Shown here piece by piece: positions 36,549-45,690 of a stretch of 64,000 nt of DNA. The stretch's first letter is position 1, and each line of letters opens with the position of its first letter. This stretch comes from Deltaproteobacteria bacterium (GTDB lineage Bacteria; Myxococcota_A; Polyangia; JAAYKL01). The DNA is taken from NCBI GenBank assembly GCA_016935665.1, contig JAFGQN010000110.1:19483-83482 (forward strand), in the 5' to 3' direction. The notes beneath the pieces are model-generated. The model saw nothing but the letters and a program-made list of their open reading frames with translations. It was not told where the DNA came from and searched no databases. The position numbers and the translations under genes were made by a program.

Positions 36549-38222
36549 TTAGAAACTCATAACCGCCTGCATCTTGAAAACAAGTGCATCGGGGCCATCT
36601 GCCATACCAGAGCCATCTTTGATATCGTCGTCATAGATATACTTGGAAACCTGGAACCACAGTTGCTCAGAGGAGAGGAAGTGGGACGTGAAAATCAAGC
36701 GAGGTGTAATAACCTTGATCTTCCCAGCTTCGTCCAGATTTACGCCGTCATAACGGAGCATCATAGCCATCCAGGAGGTTGGCCAGAAAGCGACATCGGC
36801 GCCACCTTTGATTTGCATCATTGAATCTTCGGCACCATCAGGTACATCGTCGCCTTTTGAAGAAGCCATCATACCGAAAATTTCAAATGTTAAATCGGGG
36901 AACGCATTCCCTTTGTCTCCGCCCATGAGGCCCTGTAAGGAGTTTTCATACAACCATGCAACGGCGTTCACCGCACCACTTTGCGTAGCGGACGTTGGCA
37001 GGTAGTTGGTTGCGAGATTGGCGCCGCCATTAGGAGAGTGCAGTACTTCGATTCCACCGGAAAGGAATCCGCCATTGGTAACTGCAATGTGGGAGAATGC
37101 GGCCCACAGATGACCGAATCTGGGTAGTCTCAGGTGAACATCGGCGCCGATTACTCTCATGCGGGCATCCTGTACATCTTCAAAAGCGGCTGGGGTTGCG
37201 CCCACTTCGATGTGAGAGGGATCATTGGTCCACGAAGAGTTGTAATACACACCAATGTCTGCTTTTCCGCCAACGTTCATAACAGCGGCCACGTAGTGGG
37301 ACAAATTAGCGGATATAGTGTCGTTATCATTGTTACCATCGTCGTTGCCATAGGCAGGTGTAGCGAACAAACCGTTTTTGTTGAGACCAAAACCCTGGGT
37401 CAGAGTCAGTTTGAAACCATCGCTGATGGGCAGGGTGAGTTCGACCTGTTCACCCATGAGGTGTGAACGCTGAAACATGTACGTGTCGTAAATGCCGAAA
37501 CCGCCAAATACTTTCAAAAAAGCACCCATGGTCAACGCAATGTTTGGCCTGATGGAACCGAGGTTAAAATCTGTATCCAGGGTCAGGAAACCAAGTCCAG
37601 GTGAAACGCTGCCGTTGGGATTGCCTGCGCCAACAAATTGATAATACGAACCCATCAGGGCGACAGTGGCGGCGATGTGATCGTGCTTGGCGGTGAGAAG
37701 TATTTCTGCCCATTCTGTTTCCTGCAAACGGGTAAATGCGAACGTGTCATAACCACTATCGACTAAGTGTCTGGCTAAATAAGTGCTCTGAATTTTGTCA
37801 TCACCGTCGGGATCATTTGGATCCGGTCTTCTGGCGATGCTGAATCCAGCGGGAGCGCGGACATAGCCGTGCCATTCCGTTGTCCAGTTCTTATACCAGG
37901 GCGTTTCGTCAGCTGCGGGAGCGGCTTCTTCTGCTGGTGCATTGTCTGCTTCTGTCGCAACCGGAGCAGGAGCGGCCTCTGGCTCTGGAGGAGGAGGAGC
38001 TGCTTCTGCTTCGGCATCTGCATCTGCAGCAGCGTCTCCGCCCAGAGATAAGGAAGCTTCGCCACTTGCTGTTGCGTCACCAGCTGCGTCGCCTTCACCG
38101 TCTTCGACCTGAGCCAGAAGAAGACCGGCAGCAGGCTGCACGATTTCTGTTTCTGCCGCTGCGAGATTGGCAGAGAGAATTAGACCCGACAACAAACATG
38201 ACAATTGGATTAATCGGCTCAT
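36549..38222 (-). CDS. Outer-membrane beta-barrel porin, probably sugar-related
   Basis: 557 residues. Signal peptide at the start (MSRLIQLSCLLSGLILSANL, cleavage after AAA). Residues ~30-110 are a low-complexity Ala/Glu/Pro/Asp stretch. The rest is beta-rich with alternating aromatic residues, many Gly/Asn loops and a terminal Phe (MQAVMSF), the usual C-terminal barrel signal. No named family could be fixed. It is downstream of xylF-xylG-xylH on the same strand, so passage of xylo-oligosaccharides is a reasonable guess. AAAGG lies upstream of the ATG at 38222; a CATATGTG site lies 37 bases upstream. Confidence 0.78.
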   Translation of the reverse strand: MSRLIQLSCLLSGLILSANLAAAETEIVQPAAGLLLAQVEDGEGDAAGDATASGEASLSLGGDAAADADAEAEAAPPPPEPEAAPAPVATEADNAPAEEAAPAADETPWYKNWTTEWHGYVRAPAGFSIARRPDPNDPDGDDKIQSTYLARHLVDSGYDTFAFTRLQETEWAEILLTAKHDHIAATVALMGSYYQFVGAGNPNGSVSPGLGFLTLDTDFNLGSIRPNIALTMGAFLKVFGGFGIYDTYMFQRSHLMGEQVELTLPISDGFKLTLTQGFGLNKNGLFATPAYGNDDGNNDNDTISANLSHYVAAVMNVGGKADIGVYYNSSWTNDPSHIEVGATPAAFEDVQDARMRVIGADVHLRLPRFGHLWAAFSHIAVTNGGFLSGGIEVLHSPNGGANLATNYLPTSATQSGAVNAVAWLYENSLQGLMGGDKGNAFPDLTFEIFGMMASSKGDDVPDGAEDSMMQIKGGADVAFWPTSWMAMMLRYDGVNLDEAGKIKVITPRLIFTSHFLSSEQLWFQVSKYIYDDDIKDGSGMADGPDALVFKMQAVMSF

Positions 38223-38385
38223 GTGATACCTTTCCAGACCACTCAGGATTCGTTGTTCCATATGTGACCTTTGTGTTGTTAATGAGATTTTCAAAATCTC
38301 AGTTAGTTACGGATTGTTTCCAATTCTACACATTAATTTTAAAATCGCGAGATTTTCTATTCGCAATTTCAGTTAAAATTTACAA

Positions 38386-39660
38386 TTAACTTTTTCCTTT
38401 ACGTTTTGATTGAACGTCAACAAATACTGCAAGAATCAGAACCAGTCCCTGAACCACCCATTGTTTGGATGTTGTCCAACCTAAAATGTCCATACCGTTG
38501 TTCAAGCTGCCGATGACCAGCGCACCAACAACAGCACCGGCAACAGCGCCTTCTCCACCCATGAGACTTGTTCCACCAATAACACACGCGGCGATAGTAA
38601 AGAGTTCGTAGTAAGCGCCACCAGTTGTTGTTCCCATTCCCACATATCCGGTAAGCACCACGCCACAGAGCGCACAAAGAATGCCCATCAGTACAAACAC
38701 TTTGAAAACAACTTTTTGGGTGTTAATACCTGAGAGTCTTGTTGCTTCCTGATTGCCACCAAGCGCGTAGATGTACCGACCGAATTTCGTATTGTTGGTA
38801 ATATAGTGGAAAATCAACAAAATAATGACCATCAACAGCACAGGAATTTGAATTCCTTCGTATCCGTTGGCCACATAGAGTACGTAAAACAACACTACTG
38901 ATGAAATCACACCAGCTTTGAAAATGTCTTTGGAAAGTGGGTATTTCTCGAAACCATATTTGAATTTCTGTTTACGGCTATAAAGAGTAATGGCAAAAAT
39001 ACATGCCACAACAAGAATGGCGAGAATCAGTCCCAGTGTTTTGGGTACATATCCCTGTCCCAGAGACTTTAGAGTGTTTTCAACCGGACCGATGGTTCTG
39101 CCGCCGCTCACCAGGAGAATGCCGCCCTTGAACCCAAGATAACCACCCAGAGTCACAATAAAAGCAGGTATTCGCAGATACGCAATAAGCGACCCTTGCC
39201 AGAGCCCGACAACCAAACCGACAATGAGCGCGACTATAATCGACAGGAACGTCGATAACACTCCGTTCATGCTGGTTTCCACGCCCATGAATGTGGTTTG
39301 TGCCTGCCAGGCGGGAAATGCGCCTGCAAGTATATCCGGGAATATGAAGAATTGGCAATATGCCACAATAACACTGATAAAGCCCACCACCGATCCCACA
39401 GACAGGTCGATGTTTCCCGTAACAATAACGGGTACCATGCCAATCGCTAGGATGGCAATGAGTATCATTTGTCTAACAAGGTTGGAAAGATTTCGGGGAG
39501 TAAAAAATACGCCATCTGTCAGGATACCAAATAATATCCAAATCAACACCAGCGCAATGATCATCGTATACGTTCGAAAATTTGCGCGTATGGAGTCCGC
39601 TATCTTTCCCTTGTTTTCCTGCACAAAATTTTGGATTAGTTCTGTAATGTTCGCAGTCAT
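38386..39660 (-). CDS. xylH: Sugar ABC transporter permease (XylH-like)
   Basis: 424-residue inner-membrane permease of the ribose/xylose ABC class. Typical segments are [50 protein letters not shown] and [15 protein letters not shown] (the ATPase-contact loop), then [20 protein letters not shown]. An insertion at about residues 110-130 makes it longer than the ~390-residue E. coli XylH. It starts 9 bases after xylG and has GAGGAAAC upstream. Confidence 0.92.
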   Translation of the reverse strand: MTANITELIQNFVQENKGKIADSIRANFRTYTMIIALVLIWILFGILTDGVFFTPRNLSNLVRQMILIAILAIGMVPVIVTGNIDLSVGSVVGFISVIVAYCQFFIFPDILAGAFPAWQAQTTFMGVETSMNGVLSTFLSIIVALIVGLVVGLWQGSLIAYLRIPAFIVTLGGYLGFKGGILLVSGGRTIGPVENTLKSLGQGYVPKTLGLILAILVVACIFAITLYSRKQKFKYGFEKYPLSKDIFKAGVISSVVLFYVLYVANGYEGIQIPVLLMVIILLIFHYITNNTKFGRYIYALGGNQEATRLSGINTQKVVFKVFVLMGILCALCGVVLTGYVGMGTTTGGAYYELFTIAACVIGGTSLMGGEGAVAGAVVGALVIGSLNNGMDILGWTTSKQWVVQGLVLILAVFVDVQSKRKGKS

Positions 39661-39669
39661 TTTGTTTCC

Positions 39670-41214
39670 TCAGCTGTGTAAAACTTCTACGCCGGTTGCC
39701 AGGGTCATAATTCGCTCCTGGGTTGCATTTTCGTCATTCGGAATGATGCCTGTGCATTTTCCCTCGTGCATAACCAGAATTCGATCACTCATACCCAAAA
39801 CCTCGGGAAGCTCACTGGAGACCATTATTATCGCTACGCCCTGGGCAGTTAGAGTGTTCATTAACTTGTAGATTTCGTACTTGGCTCCCACATCGATTCC
39901 GCGAGTAGGTTCATCCAGAATGAGCACTTTCGGCGCCGTCATAATACATTTGGCAATAACAACTTTCTGCTGGTTACCCCCGCTGAGTGTATTAACCGGT
40001 ACATGAATGCTATGACATTTCACCGACAGTTTCTTTGCAGTTTCGTTACATTCATAAAATTCCTTGTTTTGATTTATGCTGAAACGCTCCGCAAATTTAT
40101 TCATATTGGGGAGGGAAATATTTTTCAAGATGGATTGCATAAGAACAAGACCATGTAGTTTTCTGTCCTCGGGCACAAGGCTGATGCCGGCATTCATTGC
40201 ACTACTTGCGGAATGAATGCCGACAGTCTCGCCATCTATCGAAATAGTTCCTTCGAAATTTTTTCCGTATTCTCCAAACAGCGTCGTAACAAGCTCTGTT
40301 CGTCCGGCGCCCATGAGACCCGCAACACCAAGAATTTCGCCTCGTCGAACTGAAAAAGAGACATTATCCACGCAATTTTTATGAGGCAATACGGGATCAG
40401 GCACGGTGATTCCCCGTGCTTCCAATACGACATCTCCGGGAGTTGCTTCCCTTGCGGGATATCTTTCTGTCATCTCCCGACCCACCATCATCGCAATGAT
40501 TTTTTCATGGTTAAGGTCTTTGGTTCTTACGGTATCCACCAAAGTGCCATCCCGCATTATCGTCATGGTGTCAGTGATTCTGAAGAACTCATCCAGCTTG
40601 TGTGTAATGTAGATACATGTCATACCTTCATTGCGCAGTCGCTCCAGAATTTCCATCAGAACGTCCACTTCTGACTCCGTCAATGCGGAAGTAGGTTCGT
40701 CGAGAATCAATATCTTCGCATTTTCGGACAAGGCTTTGGCAATAACAACCAGTTGCTGTTTGCCCACACCGAGAGAAGAAATTTTCGCGGCAAATGGAAT
40801 CTTCAGGTTGTATCGCTTTAATATTTTGTCGGTTTCGGAATACAGTTTGTGCCAATTTATCGCGCCCTTGCTATTGATCGGCTCTCTTCCCAAAAAGATA
40901 TTCTCGCCGACGGTCATCTCGGGTACCAGAACCAGTTCCTGGTAAACAATGGCAATTCCCCTTTCAATCGCTTCTTTAATCGCAGTGGATTGAAAGTTGA
41001 GTTGCTCATTGTCGAAAATGACCTCTCCCTCATAGGAATCTGAAGGGTGGACCCCCGACAATATCTTCATCAGAGTTGATTTACCGGCACCGTTTTCTCC
41101 GCAAAGACCATGTATCTCTCCTCGCTTTACGTTGAAGGAAATATTTGACAATGCGGTGACACCGGGAAACTTCTTCGTCACATTCCGTATTTCTAAAATG
41201 TTGTCATCAGTCAT
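39670..41214 (-). CDS. xylG: Sugar ABC transporter ATP-binding protein (XylG-like, double cassette)
   Basis: 514 residues with two ABC domains. The first cassette is complete: Walker A GENGAGKST, signature LGVGKQQLV, Walker B ILILDEPTSAL. The second has GLMGAGRTE in place of a standard Walker A, with LSGGNQQK and VLILDEPTRGID; this asymmetry is normal in XylG/RbsA/MglA. It energises import by XylH. ATG 41214 is preferred over an in-frame TTG 15 bases upstream, as GGAAAG is suitably placed. Confidence 0.95.
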   Translation of the reverse strand: MTDDNILEIRNVTKKFPGVTALSNISFNVKRGEIHGLCGENGAGKSTLMKILSGVHPSDSYEGEVIFDNEQLNFQSTAIKEAIERGIAIVYQELVLVPEMTVGENIFLGREPINSKGAINWHKLYSETDKILKRYNLKIPFAAKISSLGVGKQQLVVIAKALSENAKILILDEPTSALTESEVDVLMEILERLRNEGMTCIYITHKLDEFFRITDTMTIMRDGTLVDTVRTKDLNHEKIIAMMVGREMTERYPAREATPGDVVLEARGITVPDPVLPHKNCVDNVSFSVRRGEILGVAGLMGAGRTELVTTLFGEYGKNFEGTISIDGETVGIHSASSAMNAGISLVPEDRKLHGLVLMQSILKNISLPNMNKFAERFSINQNKEFYECNETAKKLSVKCHSIHVPVNTLSGGNQQKVVIAKCIMTAPKVLILDEPTRGIDVGAKYEIYKLMNTLTAQGVAIIMVSSELPEVLGMSDRILVMHEGKCTGIIPNDENATQERIMTLATGVEVLHS

Positions 41215-41378
41215 GTTGTCGCTTTCCAAATTCGCATCCTCGGTTGTGTCTCAGCTGGCCGAATTTTAATGCTTCAATATTGTGTTCACAAAACACCAGG
41301 TGCGTTGCGCTTGTATACAAAGTTAATAATGAAGCGGTGTTAACAGTTATTCAGCTGCTGTGGAAGTCTACTCGTTCA

Positions 41379-42509
41379 TCACGGTTTCGGAGGACGCTGA
41401 TCTTCTGGAACACCAGCGTACACTTCTTCCCATTTCTGGAATCCGCTCTTAACTACTACGTCGTAAACATTGCCCTTGTCGACCTGAACAACTTTGAGAA
41501 ATTTACAGGGAACTTCGCCCTGAAGTTTGTTATCCAGTGTCAGCTCGGCCAGTGAGAAATTCTGCAGACCATCAACGGACTCTTTTTTGGCGAGTTTGTC
41601 AGCGATGTCAACTGCGAGAGGAGTCAGTTCACGAACGTCTTTGAAAACCGTCATGGTCAATTCGCCTTCAACGATAGAACGGCAACCAGGTCCAGTTGCA
41701 TCCTGTCCGGATATTGGAACTTTACCAGCCAGCTTTTGAGCTTTCATTGCCTGGAGAGCACCCAGAGCAGTACCGTCGTTGGATGCTACAACCGCATCGA
41801 TTTTGTTTTTCTGAGAAGTCAGAATGTTCTCCATTTTCTTAACAGCAGTTGCCGGGTCCCAGTTTTCTACCCACTGATCAGCAACGATTTTGATGTCGCC
41901 TTTGTCGATGAGCGGTTTCAACACTTCCATCTGGCCGTTTCTGAAAAGAATCGCATTGTTGTCGGTGGGGCTGCCACCCAAAAGAACGAAGTTTCCGCTC
42001 TTTTTCTCTTTCAGAATACCATTGGCCTGTTGACGACCTACTTCAACGTTGTCAAAGGAAATGTAGCAAGCTACTTTGGGAGATTTGATAAGGCGATCAT
42101 ACGCGATAACCGGAACGCCTGCTTTGGCTGCATTATCCACAGCAGTGGCTGCGGCAGCGCCATCTTCAGCAATAACGATGATTGCGGCAACACCCTGGGT
42201 AACCATGTTTTCGATTTGGTCGTTCTGGGTTTTGGAATCGTTGTTTGCGCCCTGTGCGATAACTTCGTAACCTTTTTCCTCGAACATTTTCGTCATCAGG
42301 TCACGTTCACGAGCCCATCTGGCAGTCGCAAAATCAGAAAAGGAAAGACCGATTTTTTTCTTGCCAGGTGCTTTGTTCTCTCCCGCGTCTCCTCCTACTG
42401 CATCATTAGGACTAGCGTCTGTGCCTGTGCTTGACTTGTCGCCGCCGCATCCAAAGGCAAACATGGCTCCAAGTAAGAGCGTAACGAATAAAACAGAATT
42501 CTTTCTCAT
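41379..42509 (-). CDS. xylF: D-xylose-type substrate-binding lipoprotein (XylF-like)
   Basis: 376 residues. Signal peptide and lipobox (FAFGC), then an Asp/Ser/Ala spacer. The periplasmic-binding fold matches XylF closely: KKIGLSFSDFATARWARERD, QNDQIENMVTQGVAAIIVIA, GVPVIAYDRLI and CYISFDNVEVGRQQA are diagnostic of the D-xylose class rather than ribose or galactose. Being lipid-anchored is unusual for a Gram-negative XylF, but fits the other tethered proteins here. AGGAGG ribosome site; first gene of the xylFGH-porin order. Confidence 0.93.
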   Translation of the reverse strand: MRKNSVLFVTLLLGAMFAFGCGGDKSSTGTDASPNDAVGGDAGENKAPGKKKIGLSFSDFATARWARERDLMTKMFEEKGYEVIAQGANNDSKTQNDQIENMVTQGVAAIIVIAEDGAAAATAVDNAAKAGVPVIAYDRLIKSPKVACYISFDNVEVGRQQANGILKEKKSGNFVLLGGSPTDNNAILFRNGQMEVLKPLIDKGDIKIVADQWVENWDPATAVKKMENILTSQKNKIDAVVASNDGTALGALQAMKAQKLAGKVPISGQDATGPGCRSIVEGELTMTVFKDVRELTPLAVDIADKLAKKESVDGLQNFSLAELTLDNKLQGEVPCKFLKVVQVDKGNVYDVVVKSGFQKWEEVYAGVPEDQRPPKP

Positions 42510-43151
42510 TTCTTTCCTCCTGATTAATTGAACCATAGTGCACACTTTATTTTTCGAGCCCAATTGCTCCGAAAAAAGGGTGAACTGATTAAAAATGTCT
42601 CCACTCAGGGCAATCAAAAATGTTTTTTGATAAAACCCTGGAATTTTTTTTAACGCACTTTGTTTACACTACAGACTCATTCCACAAATGTGCGAAAAGT
42701 GAAAGTGTAAAATACATAGTCTGGCAGTCTTTAAGTGCGAAAAATTAAAACGAGAAGAAATATTACGTAAAGAAATATTATTATTGGTGACCATAATGAA
42801 ACAAACGTTTCTGAAAATCCAGGGTTTTTTTAAAAAAAAACAATTGTTCAGGTAAACATTCTGCCGACAGTGCATAGAATGTATCCTCGTTGAAAAATTT
42901 TCAAGAAAATTGCTATTTGGGTGACAAAGGAACTGCAAAAATGCGGTTATATGATGATATTTGTTTTTTAATATTACCGTTTGACTGCATATGATCTCTG
43001 TGGTACTTAGGACGGTCCTGAGTAATACTGCTGCCCAATTCACGGTTTTTCCCAAAAGCACGGTTGAGTATCTCAATTTCGGGGAATGCTTATCTCTGCT
43101 GCATTCCCTGGTTATTCTGAAGCCATAAAGTATTTGCTGATATTATTGCGA
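42510..43151. other. Intergenic region upstream of xylF
   Basis: 642 bases, AT-rich. It holds the xylF leader and the 3' trailer of the xylanase gene. A perfect 8/11/8 hairpin (GGGAATGC at 43082-43089, GCATTCCC at 43101-43108) lies about 45 bases beyond the xylanase stop. No supported gene and no CACATATG site were seen. Confidence 0.5.
43082..43108 (-). terminator. Hairpin after the xylanase gene
   Basis: Perfect 8-base stem with an 11-base loop on the minus strand, ~45 bases after the stop. It lacks a downstream U-run, so it could be an mRNA 3'-end or processing hairpin rather than an intrinsic terminator. Confidence 0.4.
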
Positions 43152-44666
43152 TTATTTTCCAGTTAAAGCGTTCAACACCTGAGTGTAGGTTTCTTTAGGC
43201 TGGTTGTTGCTGAAAAGAAGAGAATTGGAACTGCCACCGTTGCAAAGCGCGCCACTCCAGCTGTTTAACCATGAATTCTGGTCGTTGACGCCCCAAACCG
43301 TCAGGGCGGTACATTTGGGTCTTTTCACGCATTCAGCAGTGATGTCGTGATAGAGCTGCAGCTGTTGCTGCGCGGAAACCTGGTTGCCGCACAGATTAAT
43401 ATCCATTTCGGAGATGAGGACTTCCAGACCCAGTCCAATGTAGTAATCCATATTGTCGGCCACGTCCTGAGCCGTGGGAATGTTATTGGGCGGACCAATA
43501 TGCATCTGGAACCCTACACCGTCAATCGGAACATTGCGGTCAACCAGCCCTTTGATCATCTGTCTGGCGAATCGTGATTTGTCATTGTCAGCGTCTATAC
43601 TATAATCATTATAATATAGCTTCATGTCGTTCCATCCGTTTTGGTCCGCGATTTCACGTGCGTAATTGAACGCAATATCAATATAATCGTCGCCGACCTG
43701 TGTATAGAATACCGAATCTCGCATGCGCGCATTGCCAACGCCGGTATCACTGTCTGTTTTGATGGCTTCGTTCACCACATCCCAGGAGTGAATTCTGTTC
43801 CCCCAATGCTCCATCACCTTTTTAATGTGATTTTGCATGATGCCGACAAGTCGGTCTCTCCCGCGAGACTGTTCCACCCATCCCGCCAACTGGCTGTGCC
43901 AAATCAGACAGTGCCCTTTCACCTTGATTCCAGAACCCGCAGCGTTGACGATACTATCGCCGCCACCGAACGAAAATGAATTTTCGCTGCCCTCAACATT
44001 TTGCCATTTCATTTCATTTTCAGCAGTCCAGTAATTGAAGTGCTCTTTGGCAACGCCATTGGTATTGCCGCTTGATACCGCCGTCCCCATTAAAAGTGGC
44101 GGGTCGAGGCATGCGCCGGCATCTTTAATGTTATTTACCGACTTGCTGCACGGCTGGCGTTCTTCAGGTGCATTTCCAGTATCTGGCTCCGAATCCGGTT
44201 CCCCTGTTCCACTATCGGAATCGTTGTCGCTATCTTCAGTATCTTCGACACCGTCACAACATTGGTCGTTTCCGGGACACTCGCCATCCATAACCGTTCC
44301 GCCCCAGGATTGACAGTGCGGCAGGCATTCATATTGACAGGGGTCGTCGCCATCAGAATCCGAGTCGGAGTCGCCGTCTGCATCGGAGTCGCCATCTGCA
44401 TCGGAATCGCCGTCTGCATCGGAGTCACCGTCCGCATCAGAGTCCCCATCCGCATCTGTATCTCCATCTGAATCTCCGTCCGAGTCAGAATCAGAATCAG
44501 AATCTGAATCCCCGTCACTATCGGAATGGATCTGCTCTCCAGATGAGTCATCATTGGATGAACCTTCTGCGCTACATCCGATTACGACCAGAAGGGAGAT
44601 AAACAGAATATACGTTAGAGCAATTGAATATTTTGTGATGTTATTTTTGTGTATTTTTTTTGTCAT
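43152..44666 (-). CDS. GH10 endo-beta-1,4-xylanase lipoprotein with Asp-Ser-Gly linker
   Basis: 504 residues. Lipobox VVIGC (Cys31), then linker residues 48-108 of Asp/Ser/Ala/Gly repeats, a small Cys-rich module (CQYECLPHCQSW...CPGNDQCC, 110-137), a second Ser/Asp/Glu linker, and a GH10 catalytic domain (~175-500). The acid/base is Glu300 in WDVVNEA and the nucleophile Glu420 in LISEMD; the substrate motif GHCLIWHSQ is present. It cuts xylan main chain outside the cell, anchored by lipid. The ATG at 44666 lacks a close ribosome site. Confidence 0.95.
   Translation of the reverse strand: MTKKIHKNNITKYSIALTYILFISLLVVIGCSAEGSSNDDSSGEQIHSDSDGDSDSDSDSDSDGDSDGDTDADGDSDADGDSDADGDSDADGDSDADGDSDSDSDGDDPCQYECLPHCQSWGGTVMDGECPGNDQCCDGVEDTEDSDNDSDSGTGEPDSEPDTGNAPEERQPCSKSVNNIKDAGACLDPPLLMGTAVSSGNTNGVAKEHFNYWTAENEMKWQNVEGSENSFSFGGGDSIVNAAGSGIKVKGHCLIWHSQLAGWVEQSRGRDRLVGIMQNHIKKVMEHWGNRIHSWDVVNEAIKTDSDTGVGNARMRDSVFYTQVGDDYIDIAFNYAREIADQNGWNDMKLYYNDYSIDADNDKSRFARQMIKGLVDRNVPIDGVGFQMHIGPPNNIPTAQDVADNMDYYIGLGLEVLISEMDINLCGNQVSAQQQLQLYHDITAECVKRPKCTALTVWGVNDQNSWLNSWSGALCNGGSSNSLLFSNNQPKETYTQVLNALTGK
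44343..44525 (-). repeat. Tandem repeat coding the xylanase linker
   Basis: 18-base units encoding D-S-D-A/S-D-G steps (residues 48-108). Codon choice (TCT/TCC/TCA with GAC/GAT) differs from the AGC-rich linker at 27910, so the two linkers did not arise by recent copying. Confidence 0.88.
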
Positions 44667-44709
44667 AGCGTTTGTTAAGTACCTTTCCTTAGTTAAAAGG
44701 CTCACTGAC

Positions 44710-44717
44710 CACATATG
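44710..44717. promoter_or_regulatory. CACATATG site upstream of the xylanase
   Basis: The 8-mer lies 44 bases before the xylanase start, at a distance similar to that of the porin site (38259-38266, 37 bases before the porin ATG). Confidence 0.35.
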
Positions 44718-44841
44718 AATTTGTTTCATTTTTTCATCGCAACTTTGGTTGTGTGACATTTGTTCAATATTGTACCTCGATTGTTTTCGCGGTGTTTTGT
44801 CGCATGCCAGTCACAACCTGGATTTCACTTGATTTTTGTGA

Positions 44842-44860
44842 TAATGGCATAGTGCCATTA
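44842..44860. promoter_or_regulatory. Perfect 8/3/8 palindrome, candidate operator
   Basis: TAATGGCA-TAG-TGCCATTA in the divergent region between the xylanase and the GH15-like operon, 46 bases before the small gene at 44906. Its length and symmetry fit a dimeric repressor site. Confidence 0.5.
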
Positions 44861-44905
44861 ACCGCATTGGGTCCATCCATATTGGTTTTTACTCCGGGAG
44901 ACCAA

Positions 44906-45127
44906 ATGATGAATACTAAACTTGTTCAATTGGATGCGCAGCCTGCTCGTTCTGTTTCCGCAACGACTGAAACGTTGCTGATGTTTTTTTTATGGCACAT
45001 CGAAGTTCTTCTATTCGCTTGTGGCAGGGTGATTGTCAATGGGACAAGGGGAGTGAGCGATTTTTGCCACGGTATTACAAAATTCATTTGCGTGCGCACC
45101 TTTAGAGGTGATGGTGAATTTGAATGA
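44906..45127 (+). CDS. Small hypothetical protein
   Basis: 73 residues with one hydrophobic stretch (LLMFFLWHIEVLLFACGRVIV). A GGGAG ribosome site is 5 bases before the ATG, and its TGA overlaps the next gene's ATG (ATGA), suggesting translational coupling. No family recognised. Confidence 0.45.
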   Translation: MMNTKLVQLDAQPARSVSATTETLLMFFLWHIEVLLFACGRVIVNGTRGVSDFCHGITKFICVRTFRGDGEFE

Positions 45128-45690
45128 GTGAATTTATACCCTTATACAATGAAGATGACGTTCGCTTTGAACTCCTGTTCCCTGAAGAACTGTGTTGTAA
45201 TTGCGGTAAGCGAGGCATGTTGAGAGTGATAGAGCAGGATACGCGTTTTACCCGTTTTTACGGAAGTGTTGGAAGTGAGCTGATATTGCTGTTTTATTTA
45301 CCCTTTTGTGAGACATGTGCAGAGACCGCAACGCGGCGTCCCAAGACGTTTTTTCATCGTACGCTGCAAACGCTGCTTGTTTTTGCAATGACAGCCACTA
45401 CATTTTTGGGCATTGGTGTTGTTTGGGATGTACGACAATTGGTCGAAAATGTGATGTGGGTTTCTTTGGGGATCACGTTTGTTTTGATGGGAAGGTTTAT
45501 CATTAGCCAACGGCCGCGAGGTAATCAAAGCAGTTATTTTCAACCGGTTCGAATTGCTTTTGCCCGAAATGACAGGATTGGCGGGAAAGTGTCAGAATTG
45601 AAATTAAAAATAACAAACGATGCATATCGGAACCGTTTTTGCGAATTGAACCGCGCGGCTATTAAAGATGGCGCTTTGGAGGTGACGTGA
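45124..45690 (+). CDS. Hypothetical membrane protein with Cys-pair motifs
   Basis: 188 residues. Two CxxC pairs (CCNCGKRG and FCETCAET, about 40 residues apart) could bind zinc. Two helices follow (TLLVFAMTATTFLGIGVVW and VMWVSLGITFVLMGRFII) and a soluble C-terminal part. No family recognised. It is coupled by overlap to both neighbours, so probably works with the GH15-like protein. Confidence 0.7.
   Translation: MSEFIPLYNEDDVRFELLFPEELCCNCGKRGMLRVIEQDTRFTRFYGSVGSELILLFYLPFCETCAETATRRPKTFFHRTLQTLLVFAMTATTFLGIGVVWDVRQLVENVMWVSLGITFVLMGRFIISQRPRGNQSSYFQPVRIAFARNDRIGGKVSELKLKITNDAYRNRFCELNRAAIKDGALEVT

Noticed and set aside
36342..36824. Plus-strand 160-codon frame antisense to the porin 3' end
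   Set aside because: Composition and overlap mark it as a shadow of the porin gene.
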